From: Streptomyces sp. ICC1
Lineage (GTDB): Bacteria; Actinomycetota; Actinomycetes; Streptomycetales; Streptomycetaceae
NCBI RefSeq assembly: GCF_003287935.1
Contig: NZ_CP030287.1
Coordinates: 806,001 to 870,000, forward strand
DNA: 64,000 nt
Direction of reading: 5' to 3'
Every line of letters starts with the position of its first letter. Positions within the stretch are counted from its first letter, which is position 1. Below the pieces are notes generated by a model. That model saw only the letters and a list, made by a program, of their open reading frames with translations. It had not been told where the DNA came from and made no database searches. Shown here piece by piece: positions 45,813-56,418 of this stretch. A program made the position numbers and the translations under genes.

Positions 45813-46997
45813 TTGAGCAGGTTGCGTTGGCTGACGGCCGGGGAATCGCACGGCCCGGCTCTGGTAGCGACGCTGGAGGGGCTTCCCGCCGGCGTTCCGG
45901 TCACCACTGAGCTGGTGGCCGACCACCTGGCCCGGCGCCGGCTCGGCTACGGCCGCGGTGCCCGGATGAAGTTCGAGCAGGACGAGATCACGTTCCTCGG
46001 CGGTGTCCGCCACGGTCTGTCCCTCGGTTCCCCGGTCGCCGTGATGGTGGGCAACAGCGAGTGGCCCAAGTGGGAGACGGTCATGTCGGCCGACCCGGTC
46101 GACCCCTCGCTGCTCAAGGACACCGGCCGCAACGCGCCGCTCACCCGGCCGCGTCCCGGCCACGCCGACCTCGCCGGCATGCAGAAGTACGGCTTCGACG
46201 AGGCCCGGCCGATCCTGGAGCGCGCCAGCGCCCGTGAGACCGCCGCCCGCGTGGCCCTCGGTGCCATCGCCCGGTCCTTCATCAAGGAGGTCGCCGGCAT
46301 CGAGATCGTCTCCCACGTCGTGGAACTGGCCGCCGCCAAGGCCCCGTACGGCGTCTACCCGACCCCCGCCGACGTCGAGAAGCTCGACGCCGACCCGGTG
46401 CGCTGCCTCGACGCCGACGCGTCGAAGGCGATGGTCGCGGAGATCGACCAGGCCCACAAGGACGGCGACACCCTCGGCGGCGTCGTCGAGGTGCTCGCCT
46501 ACGGCGTGCCCGTCGGCCTCGGCTCGCACGTGCACTGGGACCGCCGCCTCGACGCGCGCCTCGCGGCCGCGCTCATGGGCATCCAGGCCATCAAGGGCGT
46601 CGAGGTCGGCGACGGCTTCGACCTGGCCCGCGTACCCGGCTCGCAGGCGCACGACGAGATCGTCTCCACCCCCGAGGGCCTGCGGCGCACCTCCGGCCGC
46701 TCCGGCGGCACCGAGGGCGGTCTGACCACCGGTGAACTGCTGCGCGTCCGCGCCGCCATGAAGCCGATCGCGACCGTGCCGAAGGCCCTCGCGACCGTCG
46801 ACGTGGCGACCGGCGAGGCCACCGTCGCGCACCACCAGCGCTCCGACGTCTGTGCCGTGCCCGCCGCGGGCATCGTCGCCGAGGCCATGGTCGCCCTGGT
46901 GCTGGCCGACGCCGTCGTCGAGAAGTTCGGCGGCGACTCCGTCCCCGAGACCCGCCGCAACGTGCGGTCGTACCTCGACAACCTGCAGATCCGGTGA
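45813..46997 (+). CDS. aroC: Chorismate synthase
   Basis: 394 residues beginning [20 protein letters not shown], the signature of the family, with further FMN and EPSP-binding motifs [15 protein letters not shown] (about 290-305) and [15 protein letters not shown]. It converts EPSP to chorismate and needs reduced FMN. The TTG at 45813 is chosen because GAGGAGCATCG precedes it and the next residues are conserved. The stop overlaps aroK as GTGA. Confidence 0.96.
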   Translation: MSRLRWLTAGESHGPALVATLEGLPAGVPVTTELVADHLARRRLGYGRGARMKFEQDEITFLGGVRHGLSLGSPVAVMVGNSEWPKWETVMSADPVDPSLLKDTGRNAPLTRPRPGHADLAGMQKYGFDEARPILERASARETAARVALGAIARSFIKEVAGIEIVSHVVELAAAKAPYGVYPTPADVEKLDADPVRCLDADASKAMVAEIDQAHKDGDTLGGVVEVLAYGVPVGLGSHVHWDRRLDARLAAALMGIQAIKGVEVGDGFDLARVPGSQAHDEIVSTPEGLRRTSGRSGGTEGGLTTGELLRVRAAMKPIATVPKALATVDVATGEATVAHHQRSDVCAVPAAGIVAEAMVALVLADAVVEKFGGDSVPETRRNVRSYLDNLQIR

Positions 46998-47524
46998 CCG
47001 CCGCCCCCGCGACCGGCCCCCTGGTCGTCCTCGTCGGCCCCATGGGATCCGGCAAGTCCACCGTGGGCGAGATCGTCGCGCACCGGCTCGGCGTCTCCTA
47101 CCGGGACACCGACGCCGACATCGTCGCGGCCCAGGGCCGGGAGATCTCCGACATCTTCGTGGACGAGGGCGAGCCCTACTTCCGTGCGCTGGAGCGGGAG
47201 GCCGTCGCGGCCGCCGTCGCCGGGCACGACGGAGTCCTCGCCCTCGGCGGCGGCGCGATCCTCGACGAGGAGACGCGCGCCCTGCTGGCCGGGCTGCCCG
47301 TCGCCTACCTCTCGATGGACGTGGAGGAAGCCGTACGGCGCGTGGGCCTCGGCGCCGCGCGCCCGCTGCTCGCCGTCAACCCGCGCCGCCAGTGGCGCGA
47401 GCTGATGGAGGCCAGGCGCCCCCTGTACACCGAAGTCGCGCGCGTCGTGGTGGCCACCGACGACCGCACCCCCGAAGAGGTCGCGCAGGCGGTCCTCGAC
47501 GCTCTGGAGTTGAAGAACGCATGA
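46994..47524 (+). CDS. aroK: Shikimate kinase
   Basis: 176 residues, P-loop kinase with [11 protein letters not shown] (about 15-25), Asp pair in RDTDADIV that binds shikimate, and [11 protein letters not shown]. It phosphorylates shikimate at O3. Start and stop both overlap neighbours (GTGA and ATGA), placing it firmly in the aroC-aroK-aroB operon. Confidence 0.96.
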   Translation: MTAAPATGPLVVLVGPMGSGKSTVGEIVAHRLGVSYRDTDADIVAAQGREISDIFVDEGEPYFRALEREAVAAAVAGHDGVLALGGGAILDEETRALLAGLPVAYLSMDVEEAVRRVGLGAARPLLAVNPRRQWRELMEARRPLYTEVARVVVATDDRTPEEVAQAVLDALELKNA

Positions 47525-48612
47525 CAGACCAGGTGACGCGGATCCAGGTCGGCGAGAGCGCCGGGCACGACGCGTACGAGGTGCTGGTCGGCCGGCAGCT
47601 GCTCGGCGAGCTGGGCTCCCTGATCGGCACGAAGGCCCAGCGGGTCGCGGTCATCCACCCGGAGGCCCTGGCCTCGACCGGGGAGGCGCTGCGCGACGAC
47701 CTCGCGGCGCAGGGCTACGAGGCCGTCGCCATCCAGGTGCCGAACGCCGAAGAGGCCAAGACGATCGAGGTCGCGGCGTACTGCTGGAAGGCCCTGGGGC
47801 AGTCCGGCTTCACCCGCACCGACGTCATCGTCGGCGTCGGCGGGGGAGCCACCACCGACCTCGCGGGCTTCGTCGCGGCCTCCTGGCTGCGCGGCGTGCG
47901 CTGGATCGCCGTGCCGACCACCATCCTGGCGATGGTGGACGCGGCCGTCGGGGGCAAGACGGGCATCAACACCGCCGAGGGCAAGAACCTCGTCGGCGCC
48001 TTCCACCCGCCGGCCGGCGTGCTCTGCGACCTGGCAGCGCTGGAGTCGCTGCCGGTCAACGACTACGTCAGCGGCCTCGCCGAGATCATCAAGGCCGGAT
48101 TCATCTCCGACCCGGTGATCCTCGACCTGATCGAGGAGGACCCGGAGGCGGCCCGCACGCCCGCCGGCCCGCACACGGCCGAGCTGATCTGCCGCTCCAT
48201 CCAGGTCAAGGCGGACGTGGTCTCCAGCGACCTCAAGGAGGCGGGGCTGCGGGAGGTCCTGAACTACGGGCACACGCTCGCGCACGCCATCGAGAAGAAC
48301 GAGCGCTACAAGTGGCGGCACGGCGCGGCCGTTTCGGTCGGCATGCTCTTCGCGGCCGAGCTCGGCCGGCTGGCGGGCCGCCTCGACGACGCGACGGCGG
48401 ACCGGCACAAGGCGGTCCTCGCCTCGGTGGGGCTGCCGCTGACCTACCGCGGCGACCAGTGGCCCAAGCTGCTGGAGACGATGAAGCTCGACAAGAAGTC
48501 CCGGGGCGACCTGCTGCGCTTCATCGTCCTGGACGGGCTGGCCAAGCCGACCGTCCTGGAGGGCCCGGACCCGGCCGTCCTCGTGGCGGCGTTCGGCGAA
48601 GTCACGGCCTGA
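47521..48612 (+). CDS. aroB: 3-Dehydroquinate synthase
   Basis: 363 residues. NAD-binding motif VGVGGGATTDLAGFVAASW (about 102-120), metal ligands in EIIKAGFI (Glu), LNYGHTLAHAIE (His) and KWRHGAAVSVG (His). It makes 3-dehydroquinate from DAHP. ATG at 47521 overlaps the aroK stop. Confidence 0.96.
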   Translation: MTDQVTRIQVGESAGHDAYEVLVGRQLLGELGSLIGTKAQRVAVIHPEALASTGEALRDDLAAQGYEAVAIQVPNAEEAKTIEVAAYCWKALGQSGFTRTDVIVGVGGGATTDLAGFVAASWLRGVRWIAVPTTILAMVDAAVGGKTGINTAEGKNLVGAFHPPAGVLCDLAALESLPVNDYVSGLAEIIKAGFISDPVILDLIEEDPEAARTPAGPHTAELICRSIQVKADVVSSDLKEAGLREVLNYGHTLAHAIEKNERYKWRHGAAVSVGMLFAAELGRLAGRLDDATADRHKAVLASVGLPLTYRGDQWPKLLETMKLDKKSRGDLLRFIVLDGLAKPTVLEGPDPAVLVAAFGEVTA

Positions 48613-48708
48613 TCGGGGCCTTCGCTTGATCGAGTGACCCGCCGGAGCTCCCGGGTCATATAACGTTCTCGCATCAGTCGGGCCGGAACGGGACGGGGTT
48701 GGCAGCGG

Positions 48709-49476
48709 ATGCAGCACGGAGTGGGTGGCGGGAGCTGGGATCCGTCGGGGCGTCAGCACTCGGCGGCGCCCCCGCAGCCGCCGGTCCCCCCGGCGCAGGG
48801 CTGGCCCGTTTCCCCGGTGCCCGCGCCCGCGTCCCTGCCCGTCCGGCATCCCGGGGCCCCCGGGATGCCGGACGGGTCCACCGGGCACATCCCGCTGCCG
48901 CCCGCCGTCGCGGGCACCGGCGGAGCCACCCTCGCGGTGCTGCTGATCGGTCCCGCGGGCGCCGGCAAGACCACCGTGGCCCGCCACTGGGCGGCCACCC
49001 GGCCGGTCCCCACGGCGCACGTCAGCCTGGACGACGTACGGGAATGGGTGTGCTCGGGGTTCGCGGACCCGCAGGCCGGCTGGAACGACCACTCCGAGGC
49101 CCAGTATCGCCTCGCCCGCCGCACCTGCGGCTTCGCCGCCCGCAACTTCCTGGCGAACGGCATCTCCTGCATCCTCGACGACGCGGTCTTCCCCGACCGC
49201 CCCGTGGTGGGCCTCGGCGGCTGGAAGCGCCACGTCGGGCCCGCGCTGCTGCCCGTCGTCCTGCTGCCCGGCCTGGAGATAGTCCTGGAGCGCAACGCGG
49301 CCCGCTCCGGGAACCGGCGGCTCTCCGACGAGGAGGTCGCGCGGATCCACGGCCGCATGGCGGGCTGGTACGGATCCGGGCTGCCGATCATCGACAACTC
49401 CCACCTGGACGTCGAGGGCACCGCCCGCGCCCTGGACGAGACCCTGGCCCGCGCCATCTCGGCGCCGGCCCACTGA
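48709..49476 (+). CDS. P-loop kinase/ATPase of the zeta/T4-PNK-like group
   Basis: 255 residues. A 70-residue Pro/Gly-rich leader precedes a P-loop domain: Walker A LIGPAGAGKTTVARHWAATR (about 79-98), Asp in SLDDVREW, and ERNAARSG and GRMAGWYGSGLPIIDNS in the lid and C-terminal region. This pattern resembles the AAA_33 / zeta-toxin-like nucleotide kinases, but no antitoxin gene accompanies it, so I do not call a toxin. TATAAC near 48660 may be the -10 box. A 39-bp palindrome falls within the leader codons; a downstream Met at residue 53 is a possible alternative start. Confidence 0.78.
   Translation: MQHGVGGGSWDPSGRQHSAAPPQPPVPPAQGWPVSPVPAPASLPVRHPGAPGMPDGSTGHIPLPPAVAGTGGATLAVLLIGPAGAGKTTVARHWAATRPVPTAHVSLDDVREWVCSGFADPQAGWNDHSEAQYRLARRTCGFAARNFLANGISCILDDAVFPDRPVVGLGGWKRHVGPALLPVVLLPGLEIVLERNAARSGNRRLSDEEVARIHGRMAGWYGSGLPIIDNSHLDVEGTARALDETLARAISAPAH
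48838..48876. repeat. 39-bp palindrome inside the kinase leader
   Basis: CCCGTCCGGCATCCCGGGG and its exact reverse complement are separated by one base. The sequence is within the reading frame and encodes part of the Pro/Gly-rich leader, so the mRNA can fold into a strong hairpin 130 bases past the start. Confidence 0.9.
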
Positions 49477-49548
49477 AGCCCGGGCCCGCTGAAGCCCCGG
49501 CCCACTGAAGCCCCGGCCCGCTGAGGCCCCGGCCCTCCGAAGCCCCGG
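49469..49548. repeat. 16-bp tandem repeat, five copies
   Basis: Consecutive 16-bp units starting at 49469, 49485, 49501, 49517 and 49533 follow CCCACTGAAGCCCCGG with one to three changes each. The first unit spans the stop codon of the kinase gene, and the array fills most of the 135-bp gap before the aminopeptidase gene. Confidence 0.9.
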
Positions 49549-49611
49549 CCGCGTCCTCGTACGGCCGCGCTCACCAGGCCGGATGCGCCCGCCGCTCGTA
49601 GGCTCGGAAGC

Positions 49612-50721
49612 ATGTCAGACGTGTACGCGGCCCGCCGGGGCCTGCTTCGCGACCGCTGTGCGGCCGCCGGAAACGCCGCCGCACTCATCACGCGTCCGGC
49701 GAACGTCCGCTACCTCTCCGGGGCGTCGCCGCTGGGCGCCGTCCTGCTGGTCGGACCGGGCGGGGAGGACATGCTGTTCTGCGCCGGGCAGCCCACCGGG
49801 GAGGCCGACGAGGGACGGCTCGACGAGAACCTGCGGATCTCCGTGCTGGCGGGCCCGGGAGCCGATCCCGCCGTCGCCGCCGCCGACCTCGCCGCTTCCG
49901 CGCGCGCCGACTCCCTCGCCGTCGAGGAGCACCACCTCACCGTGGGCCGGCACCGCGCCCTGCGCTCCGTGGCGCCCGGACTGCGCCTCGCCGACCTCGG
50001 GACCGCCGTCGAGCAGCAGCGCCTCGTCAAGGACGAGGAGGAGATCGCCTGCCTGCGGATCGCCGCCGAGATCGCCGACCAGGCCCTCGGCGAGCTGCTG
50101 GAGTCGATCCTGGTGGGCCGCACCGAGCGGCACCTCGCCCTGGAGCTCGAACGCCGCCTCGTGGACCACGGGGCGGACGGCCCGGCCTTCCCGACCTCCG
50201 TCGGCACGGGTCCGCACTCCGGTCGCTCCCGGCACCGGCCCTCCGACCGACGGGTGGAGGAGGGCGACTTCCTCTCCGTCTGCCTCGGCGCGAACTACCG
50301 GGGCTACCGCTGCGAGATCGGCCGGACCTTCGTCATCGGCACGACCCCCGCCGACTGGCAGATCGAGCTGTACGACCTCGTGTTCGCCGCCCAGCGGGCG
50401 GGCCGCGAGGCCCTGATGCCCGGGGCCGCCTACCGAGACGTGGATCACGCCGCCCGTTCCGTGCTGGACTCCGCGGGACACGGGGAGGCCCTCGCGGCGT
50501 GGACCGGACACGGCGTCGGTCTCGAAATCGACGAGGACCCGCAGCTTGCACCTACGGCCATGGGTAAACTGGACGCTTGCGTGCCGGTCACCGTCGAACC
50601 GGGGGTTCACCTCCCGGGCCGGGGCGGTGTCAGGATCGATGACACGCTCGTCGTACGCCCCGAGGCGGACGGCGGTCCCGAGCTACTCACCATTACGACC
50701 AAGGAGCTGCTCGCGCTCTAG
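49612..50721 (+). CDS. M24-family Xaa-Pro aminopeptidase-like protein
   Basis: 369 residues. Pita-bread fold with an N-terminal creatinase-like domain (1-130) and catalytic half starting [20 protein letters not shown]. Metal-binding residues are partly visible: [20 protein letters not shown] where the family usually has D-x10-D, then [12 protein letters not shown] and [17 protein letters not shown]. The first acidic ligand appears replaced by Cys/Leu context, so activity should not be assumed. Position before efp is conserved in actinobacteria. Confidence 0.87.
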   Translation: MSDVYAARRGLLRDRCAAAGNAAALITRPANVRYLSGASPLGAVLLVGPGGEDMLFCAGQPTGEADEGRLDENLRISVLAGPGADPAVAAADLAASARADSLAVEEHHLTVGRHRALRSVAPGLRLADLGTAVEQQRLVKDEEEIACLRIAAEIADQALGELLESILVGRTERHLALELERRLVDHGADGPAFPTSVGTGPHSGRSRHRPSDRRVEEGDFLSVCLGANYRGYRCEIGRTFVIGTTPADWQIELYDLVFAAQRAGREALMPGAAYRDVDHAARSVLDSAGHGEALAAWTGHGVGLEIDEDPQLAPTAMGKLDACVPVTVEPGVHLPGRGGVRIDDTLVVRPEADGGPELLTITTKELLAL

Positions 50722-50780
50722 CCCGCATCGCCGGGCTGTGCGCGCACCCGTGGTCTTCCAGTGCAGGAGATTCCCAAACC

Positions 50781-51347
50781 GTGGCTTCCACGAACGACCT
50801 CAAGAACGGCATGGTGCTGAAGCTCGACGGGGGCCAGCTCTGGTCCGTCGTCGAGTTCCAGCACGTCAAGCCCGGCAAGGGCCCGGCCTTCGTGCGCACC
50901 AAGCTGAAGAGCGTCATGTCCGGCAAGGTCGTCGACAAGACGTTCAACGCCGGCACCAAGGTCGAGACGGCCACCATCGACCGCCGCGACATGCAGTTCT
51001 CCTACATGGACGGCGAGTACTTCGTCTTCATGGACATGGAGGACTTCGACCAGCTGATGGTCGACAAGAAGGCCGTCGGCGACTCCGCCAACTTCCTGAT
51101 CGAGGGCTTCACCGCCTCCGTGGCCCGCCACGAGGGCGAGGTGCTCTACGTAGAGCTCCCGGCCGCCGTCGAGTTGACCATCCAGCACACGGACCCGGGC
51201 GTCCAGGGCGACCGCTCCACCGGCGGCACCAAGCCGGCGACGCTGGAGACCGGCCACGAGATCCAGGTCCCGCTCTTCATCAACACGGGCGAGAAGATCA
51301 AGGTCGACACCCGCACCAGCGACTACCTCGGCCGGGTGAACAGCTAA
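50781..51347 (+). CDS. efp: Elongation factor P
   Basis: 188 residues, three beta barrels. The ribosome-facing loop is [15 protein letters not shown], with Lys33 at the tip, and the C-terminal signature is [20 protein letters not shown]. It relieves stalling at polyproline motifs. GTG at 50781 follows GCAGGAGA by ten bases. It lies two bases before nusB. Confidence 0.97.
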   Translation: MASTNDLKNGMVLKLDGGQLWSVVEFQHVKPGKGPAFVRTKLKSVMSGKVVDKTFNAGTKVETATIDRRDMQFSYMDGEYFVFMDMEDFDQLMVDKKAVGDSANFLIEGFTASVARHEGEVLYVELPAAVELTIQHTDPGVQGDRSTGGTKPATLETGHEIQVPLFINTGEKIKVDTRTSDYLGRVNS

Positions 51348-51349
51348 CC

Positions 51350-51787
51350 GTGGCTGCCCGGAGCAACGCGCGCAAGCGCGCTTTCCAGATCCTGTTCGAG
51401 GCCGACCAGCGCGACGTGTCCGTGCGCGAGGTCCTCGCGGACTGGATCCGCCACTCGCGGTCGGACACCGACCGCCAGCCCGCGGTGAACGAGTTCACCA
51501 TGGAACTCGTCGAGGGGTACGCCGACAAGGTGGACCGCATCGACGATCTGATCGCCACCTACGCGGTGGACTGGGACCTGGACCGCATGCCGGTCGTGGA
51601 CCGGAACATCGTGCGCCTCGGTGCCTACGAGCTGATCTGGGTGGACGACACCCCGGACGCCGTGGCGATCGATGAGGCCGTCCAGCTGGCCAAGGAGTTC
51701 TCCACGGACGAGTCGCCCTCGTTCGTGAACGGACTGCTCGGCCGCTTCAAGGACCTCAAGCCGAAGCTGCGTCGCAGCGAGAGCTGA
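51350..51787 (+). CDS. nusB: Transcription antitermination factor NusB
   Basis: 145 residues, all-helical, with RSNARKRAFQILFEADQR at the N-terminus and NIVRLGAYELIWVDDTPD, FVNGLLGRF in the C-terminal half. It binds boxA with NusE during rRNA transcription. The GTG at 51350 follows the efp stop at once, so efp-nusB is a two-gene unit ended by a very strong hairpin. Confidence 0.95.
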   Translation: MAARSNARKRAFQILFEADQRDVSVREVLADWIRHSRSDTDRQPAVNEFTMELVEGYADKVDRIDDLIATYAVDWDLDRMPVVDRNIVRLGAYELIWVDDTPDAVAIDEAVQLAKEFSTDESPSFVNGLLGRFKDLKPKLRRSES

Positions 51788-51806
51788 CCCGCGCCGGACC
51801 GGCGCG

Positions 51807-51850
51807 GACGAAAGGGCCCGCAGCGCACGCGCGCTGCGGGCCCTTTCGTC
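51807..51850 (+). terminator. Hairpin terminator after nusB
   Basis: GACGAAAGGGCCCGCAGCGC and its perfect 20-base complement are separated by four bases, starting 19 bases past the nusB stop. Confidence 0.93.
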
Positions 51851-51860
51851 GTGCCGGTCC

Positions 51861-51900
51861 GGGTCGTGCCGGGTCGTGCCGGGTCGTGCCGGGTCGTGTC
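51861..51900. repeat. 10-bp tandem repeat, four copies
   Basis: GGGTCGTGCC is repeated exactly three times, with a fourth copy differing by one base, between the nusB and bldD terminators. No coding role. Confidence 0.85.
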
Positions 51901-51945
51901 GGCCCGGGCCGGCTGGGTCCGCGGATCCGGGACGGGACGCAAAAG

Positions 51946-51992
51946 ACCGGCGGGGCGCCGGGGGCCTCTCGGCTCCCCGGCGCCCCGCCGGT
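51946..51992 (-). terminator. Hairpin terminator after bldD
   Basis: ACCGGCGGGGCGCCGGGG pairs perfectly with CCCCGGCGCCCCGCCGGT around an 11-base loop, 40 bases downstream of the minus-strand bldD stop. Confidence 0.88.
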
Positions 51993-52031
51993 AACGTTTC
52001 TGCTGGGCCTGGGCCCGGTAACACCGTCGGA

Positions 52032-52532
52032 CTAGATGTCCTCGTGCGCCACCGCACGACGCGCGTCCGCGTCCAGCACGCCCCAGCTGATCAGCTGCTC
52101 GGTCAGGACCGAGGGGGACTGGTCGTAGATGACGGCGAGGGTGCGCAGGTCGTCCTGGCGGATCGAGAGCACCTTGCCGTTGTAGTCGCCGCGCTGGCTC
52201 TGGATGGTCGCCGCGTAACGCTGCAGCGGGCCGGCCTTCTCCGCGGGGACGTGGGCCAGGCGCTCCAGGTCCAGGCGCAGCTTCGGCGGCGGCTCGGCCG
52301 CTCCGCCGGGGGTCGTTCCCGGCAGCAGTTCCTGCACCGGAACCCCGTAGAAGTCCGCCAGCTCGGCAAGGCGCTGGACGGTCACGGCGCGGTCCCCGCG
52401 CTCGTAGGAACCGACCACCACGGCCTTCCAACGGCCCTGGGACTTCTCCTCGACACCATGGAGGGAAAGGCCCTGCTGGGTGCGGATGGCGCGGAGCTTG
52501 GCCCCGAGCTGTTTGGCGTATTCGCTGGACAT
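52032..52532 (-). CDS. bldD: Developmental master regulator BldD
   Basis: 166 residues, near-identical to the well-known streptomycete protein as I remember it. The N-terminal XRE-type helix-turn-helix covers about 1-79 (KLRAIRTQQGLSLHGVEEKS), and the C-terminal domain carries the c-di-GMP-binding RGD...RQDD signature (RGDYNGKVLSIRQDD). With c-di-GMP it dimerises and represses sporulation genes during vegetative growth. ATG 52532 begins MSSEYAKQLGAKL. It is divergent from pyrR, and a BldD-like site lies in its own upstream region. Confidence 0.97.
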   Translation of the reverse strand: MSSEYAKQLGAKLRAIRTQQGLSLHGVEEKSQGRWKAVVVGSYERGDRAVTVQRLAELADFYGVPVQELLPGTTPGGAAEPPPKLRLDLERLAHVPAEKAGPLQRYAATIQSQRGDYNGKVLSIRQDDLRTLAVIYDQSPSVLTEQLISWGVLDADARRAVAHEDI

Positions 52533-52640
52533 AACGCTCCCGGACGCTGTGCGCTGTGACGGCATGGACGCTGTGACGACATGAACGCTTTGGCGACATG
52601 GCCCACGTGATGGACCACGTGCGGCTCCGCCGCGCGGCTC

Positions 52641-52660
52641 GTAACTCACTGTGAGGTTAC
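52641..52660 (-). promoter_or_regulatory. Candidate BldD autoregulatory operator
   Basis: GTAACTCACTGTGAGGTTAC is a near-perfect dyad containing TCAC and GTGA half-sites like the BldD box (AGTGA-n-TCACC type). It lies about 110 bases upstream of bldD, and BldD is known to repress its own gene. A second GTTAC-n6-GTTAC motif follows. Confidence 0.55.
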
Positions 52661-52777
52661 GCAGCGTTACTTGGATGCGTCAAGCCGAATGGTCCGCGAC
52701 GCCCACGGACGAGGGGTCCCGGGCCGCCCCGGTGCGGGCCCCGGGGAATCCCCCTGGTACCGTGGAACGCGTAGATC

Positions 52778-53429
<652 letters not shown>

Positions 53430-53546
53430 CCCTGCCGGAGCCGGACCCCCCCGGGGGTCCGCGCGCCGAAGCCTGCCCTGCCACACCCCAGCCCGCCCGT
53501 CTGCCCTCCCCACACCGCTGCCCTCACCGACGTACGGAGAACCCGG

Positions 53547-54548
53547 ATGAAGCGCCACCTCATCTCGGCCGCCGATCTCACGCGCGACGACGCCGTCCTG
53601 ATCCTCGACACCGCCGAGGAGATGGCGCGCGTCGCGGACCGGCCGATAAAGAAGCTGCCCACCCTGCGCGGCCGCACGATCTGCAACCTCTTCTTCGAGG
53701 ACTCGACCCGCACCCGGATCTCCTTCGAGGCCGCCGAGAAGCGCCTGTCCGCCGATGTGATCAACTTCGCGGCGAAGGGCTCCAGCGTCTCCAAGGGCGA
53801 GTCCCTCAAGGACACCGCCCAGACCCTGGAGGCCATGGGCGTCGACGCGGTCGTCATCCGGCACCACGCCTCCGGCGCCCCCTACCGCCTCGCGACCTCC
53901 GGCTGGATCGACGCCCCGGTCATCAACGCCGGTGACGGCACCCACGAGCACCCCACCCAGGCCCTGCTCGACGCCTTCACCATGCGCCGCCGCCTCGTCG
54001 GCAAGGACGCCGGGCTCGGCAAGGACCTGAACGGCCGCCGGATCACCATCGTCGGCGACGTCCTGCACAGCCGGGTCGCCCGCTCCAACGTCCAGCTGCT
54101 GCACACCCTGGGCGCCGAGGTCACCCTGGTGGCCCCGCCCACCCTGGTGCCCGTCGGCGTCGAGGCCTGGCCGTGTGAGATCTCGTACAGCCTGGACGAG
54201 GTGCTGCCGAAGTCCGACGCCGTGATGATGCTGCGCGTGCAGCGCGAGCGGATGAACGCCGCCTTCTTCCCGACCGAGCGCGAGTACTCCCGCCGCTACG
54301 GCCTGGACGGCGCCCGGATGGCCCGGATGCCCGAGCACGCCATCGTGATGCACCCCGGCCCGATGGTCCGCGGCATGGAGATCACCGCCGAGGTCGCCGA
54401 CTCCGACCGCTGCACGGTCATCGAGCAGGTCACCAACGGCGTCTCCATCCGGATGGCCGTCCTGTACCTGCTGCTCGGGGGCTCCGAGCCCGCCGTCACC
54501 ACCAGCACCGCCAGCACCACCGCCGCCCGCACCGAGGAGACGAAGTAA
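53547..54548 (+). CDS. pyrB: Aspartate carbamoyltransferase catalytic chain
   Basis: 333 residues. Carbamoyl-phosphate site [18 protein letters not shown] (about 52-69), [14 protein letters not shown] (about 134-147), and the Asp-binding region [10 protein letters not shown]. No regulatory pyrI is present. It makes carbamoyl aspartate. The C-terminal tail is Ala/Thr/Ser-rich and probably disordered. ATG 53547 follows ACGGAGAACCCGG. Confidence 0.96.
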   Translation: MKRHLISAADLTRDDAVLILDTAEEMARVADRPIKKLPTLRGRTICNLFFEDSTRTRISFEAAEKRLSADVINFAAKGSSVSKGESLKDTAQTLEAMGVDAVVIRHHASGAPYRLATSGWIDAPVINAGDGTHEHPTQALLDAFTMRRRLVGKDAGLGKDLNGRRITIVGDVLHSRVARSNVQLLHTLGAEVTLVAPPTLVPVGVEAWPCEISYSLDEVLPKSDAVMMLRVQRERMNAAFFPTEREYSRRYGLDGARMARMPEHAIVMHPGPMVRGMEITAEVADSDRCTVIEQVTNGVSIRMAVLYLLLGGSEPAVTTSTASTTAARTEETK

Positions 54549-54550
54549 AG

Positions 54551-55837
54551 ATGAGCAAGATCCTGATCCGTGGCGCGAAGGTACTCGGTGGCGAGGCGCA
54601 GGACGTCCTGATCGACGGCGAGACCATCGCCGCCGTGGGCGCGAACCTGGACGCCGGCGACGCGACGGTCATCGAGGCCCAGGGCCAGACCCTCCTCCCG
54701 GGCCTCGTCGACCTCCACACCCACCTGCGCGAGCCCGGCCGCGAGGACTCCGAGACCGTCCTCACCGGCACCCGCGCCGCCGCCTCCGGCGGCTACACCG
54801 CCGTCTTCGCCATGGCCAACACCTTCCCCGTCGCCGACACCGCCGGCGTCGTCGAGCAGGTGTGGCGCCTGGGCAAGGAGTCCGGCTACTGCGACGTGCA
54901 GCCCATCGGCGCCGTCACCGTCGGCCTGGAGGGCAAGAAGCTCGCCGAGCTTGGCGCCATGCACGAGTCCGCCGCCCGCGTCACCGTCTTCTCCGACGAC
55001 GGCAAGTGCGTGGACGACGCCGTGATCATGCGCCGCGCCCTGGAGTACGTGAAGGCCTTCGGCGGCGTCGTCGCCCAGCACGCCCAGGAGCCCCGCCTCA
55101 CCGAGGGCGCCCAGATGAACGAGGGCGTCGTCTCCGCCGAGCTCGGCCTCGGCGGCTGGCCCGCCGTCGCCGAGGAGTCGGTCATCGCCCGCGACGTGCT
55201 GCTCGCCGAGCACGTCGGCTCCCGCGTGCACATCTGCCACCTCTCCACCGCCGGCTCCGTCGAGATCGTCCGCTGGGCCAAGTCCCGCGGCATCGACGTC
55301 ACCGCCGAGGTCACCCCGCACCACCTGCTCCTCACCGACGAGCTCGTGCGCTCGTACAACCCGGTCTACAAGGTCAACCCGCCGCTGCGCACCGAGCGCG
55401 ACGTGCTGGCCCTGCGCGAGGCGCTCGCCGACGGCACGATCGACATCGTCGCGACCGACCACGCCCCGCACCCCCACGAGGACAAGGACTGCGAGTGGGC
55501 CGCGGCCGCCATGGGCATGGTGGGCCTGGAGACCGCGCTCTCCGTCGTCCAGCAGACGATGGTGGAGACCGGACTGCTCGACTGGGCGGGCGTCGCCGAG
55601 CGGATGTCCTTCGCCCCGGCGCGCATCGGCGGCCTCCCGAACCACGGACGCCCCGTCTCGGCAGGTGAACCCGCGAACCTGACCTTGGTCGATACCTCGT
55701 ACCGTGGTGTCGTGGACCCCGCACACTTCGCCTCCCGCAGCCGCAACACGCCTTACGAGGGCCGTGAGCTGCCGGGGCGCGTCACTCACACCTTCCTGCG
55801 GGGCCGGGCAACGGTCGTGGACGGGAAACTGGCGTGA
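54551..55837 (+). CDS. pyrC: Dihydroorotase
   Basis: 428 residues, amidohydrolase type I. Metal ligands in [19 protein letters not shown] (about 55-73), [10 protein letters not shown] (His), [11 protein letters not shown] (His) and [10 protein letters not shown] (Asp). The usual carboxylated Lys is not present in an obvious position and an Asp in [10 protein letters not shown] may take its place, as in the class I group. Two bases after pyrB. Confidence 0.96.
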   Translation: MSKILIRGAKVLGGEAQDVLIDGETIAAVGANLDAGDATVIEAQGQTLLPGLVDLHTHLREPGREDSETVLTGTRAAASGGYTAVFAMANTFPVADTAGVVEQVWRLGKESGYCDVQPIGAVTVGLEGKKLAELGAMHESAARVTVFSDDGKCVDDAVIMRRALEYVKAFGGVVAQHAQEPRLTEGAQMNEGVVSAELGLGGWPAVAEESVIARDVLLAEHVGSRVHICHLSTAGSVEIVRWAKSRGIDVTAEVTPHHLLLTDELVRSYNPVYKVNPPLRTERDVLALREALADGTIDIVATDHAPHPHEDKDCEWAAAAMGMVGLETALSVVQQTMVETGLLDWAGVAERMSFAPARIGGLPNHGRPVSAGEPANLTLVDTSYRGVVDPAHFASRSRNTPYEGRELPGRVTHTFLRGRATVVDGKLA

Positions 55838-56418
55838 CACCTGCAGTGATCCAACTGGCCGCCGAGGCCGCCGAACGACAGTCGGCGGAGGTGACGGACT
55901 GGGGCGCCCGCATCGCGTGGGTGATCGGTCTGCTCGTCTTCATCGCGTTCGTGTACTGGCTGATGCGGCAGGGCTGGAAATGGCGCGGCACCCTGCAGAG
56001 CGATCTGCCGGAGCTGCCCGCCGCCCCCAGCGGCCTCCCGGCGCACCGGCTGGCCCTGACCGGCCGGTACCACGGGTCCACCACCGCCGGGCAGTGGCTC
56101 GACCGGATCGTCGCCCACGGGCTGGGGGTCCGCAGCCGGGTCGAGCTCACGCTCACCGACGCGGGCCTCGACGTGGTCCGTCCGGGTGCCACCGACTTCT
56201 TCGTACCGGCCGCGCAACTGCGCGGCGCCCGCCTCGACAAGGGAATCGCGGGCAAGGTACTCACCGAGGGCGGTCTCCTCGTCGTCACATGGGCGCACGG
56301 CGACAGGCTGATCGACTCCGGATTCCGCTCCGACCGCGCGGCCGAACACGCCGCCTGGGTCGAAGCGATCAACCTCATGAACCACTCAATCACCACGACG
56401 GAAGGCGCCGAACGATGA
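55834..56418 (+). CDS. Membrane-anchored PH-like protein embedded in the pyr operon
   Basis: 194 residues with one transmembrane helix (about 27-45, [19 protein letters not shown]) and a C-terminal domain (about 75-190) resembling a bacterial PH-like barrel ([20 protein letters not shown] ... WVEAINLMN). It overlaps pyrC (GTGA) and carA (ATGA), so it is co-translated with pyrimidine enzymes although it has no catalytic motif. It is conserved here in Streptomyces as far as I recall; its role is unknown. Confidence 0.82.
   Translation: MTPAVIQLAAEAAERQSAEVTDWGARIAWVIGLLVFIAFVYWLMRQGWKWRGTLQSDLPELPAAPSGLPAHRLALTGRYHGSTTAGQWLDRIVAHGLGVRSRVELTLTDAGLDVVRPGATDFFVPAAQLRGARLDKGIAGKVLTEGGLLVVTWAHGDRLIDSGFRSDRAAEHAAWVEAINLMNHSITTTEGAER

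Noticed and set aside
48709..49476. Toxin-antitoxin module based on a zeta-like kinase
   Set aside because: No small antitoxin gene precedes or follows, and the gene sits in a conserved housekeeping context.
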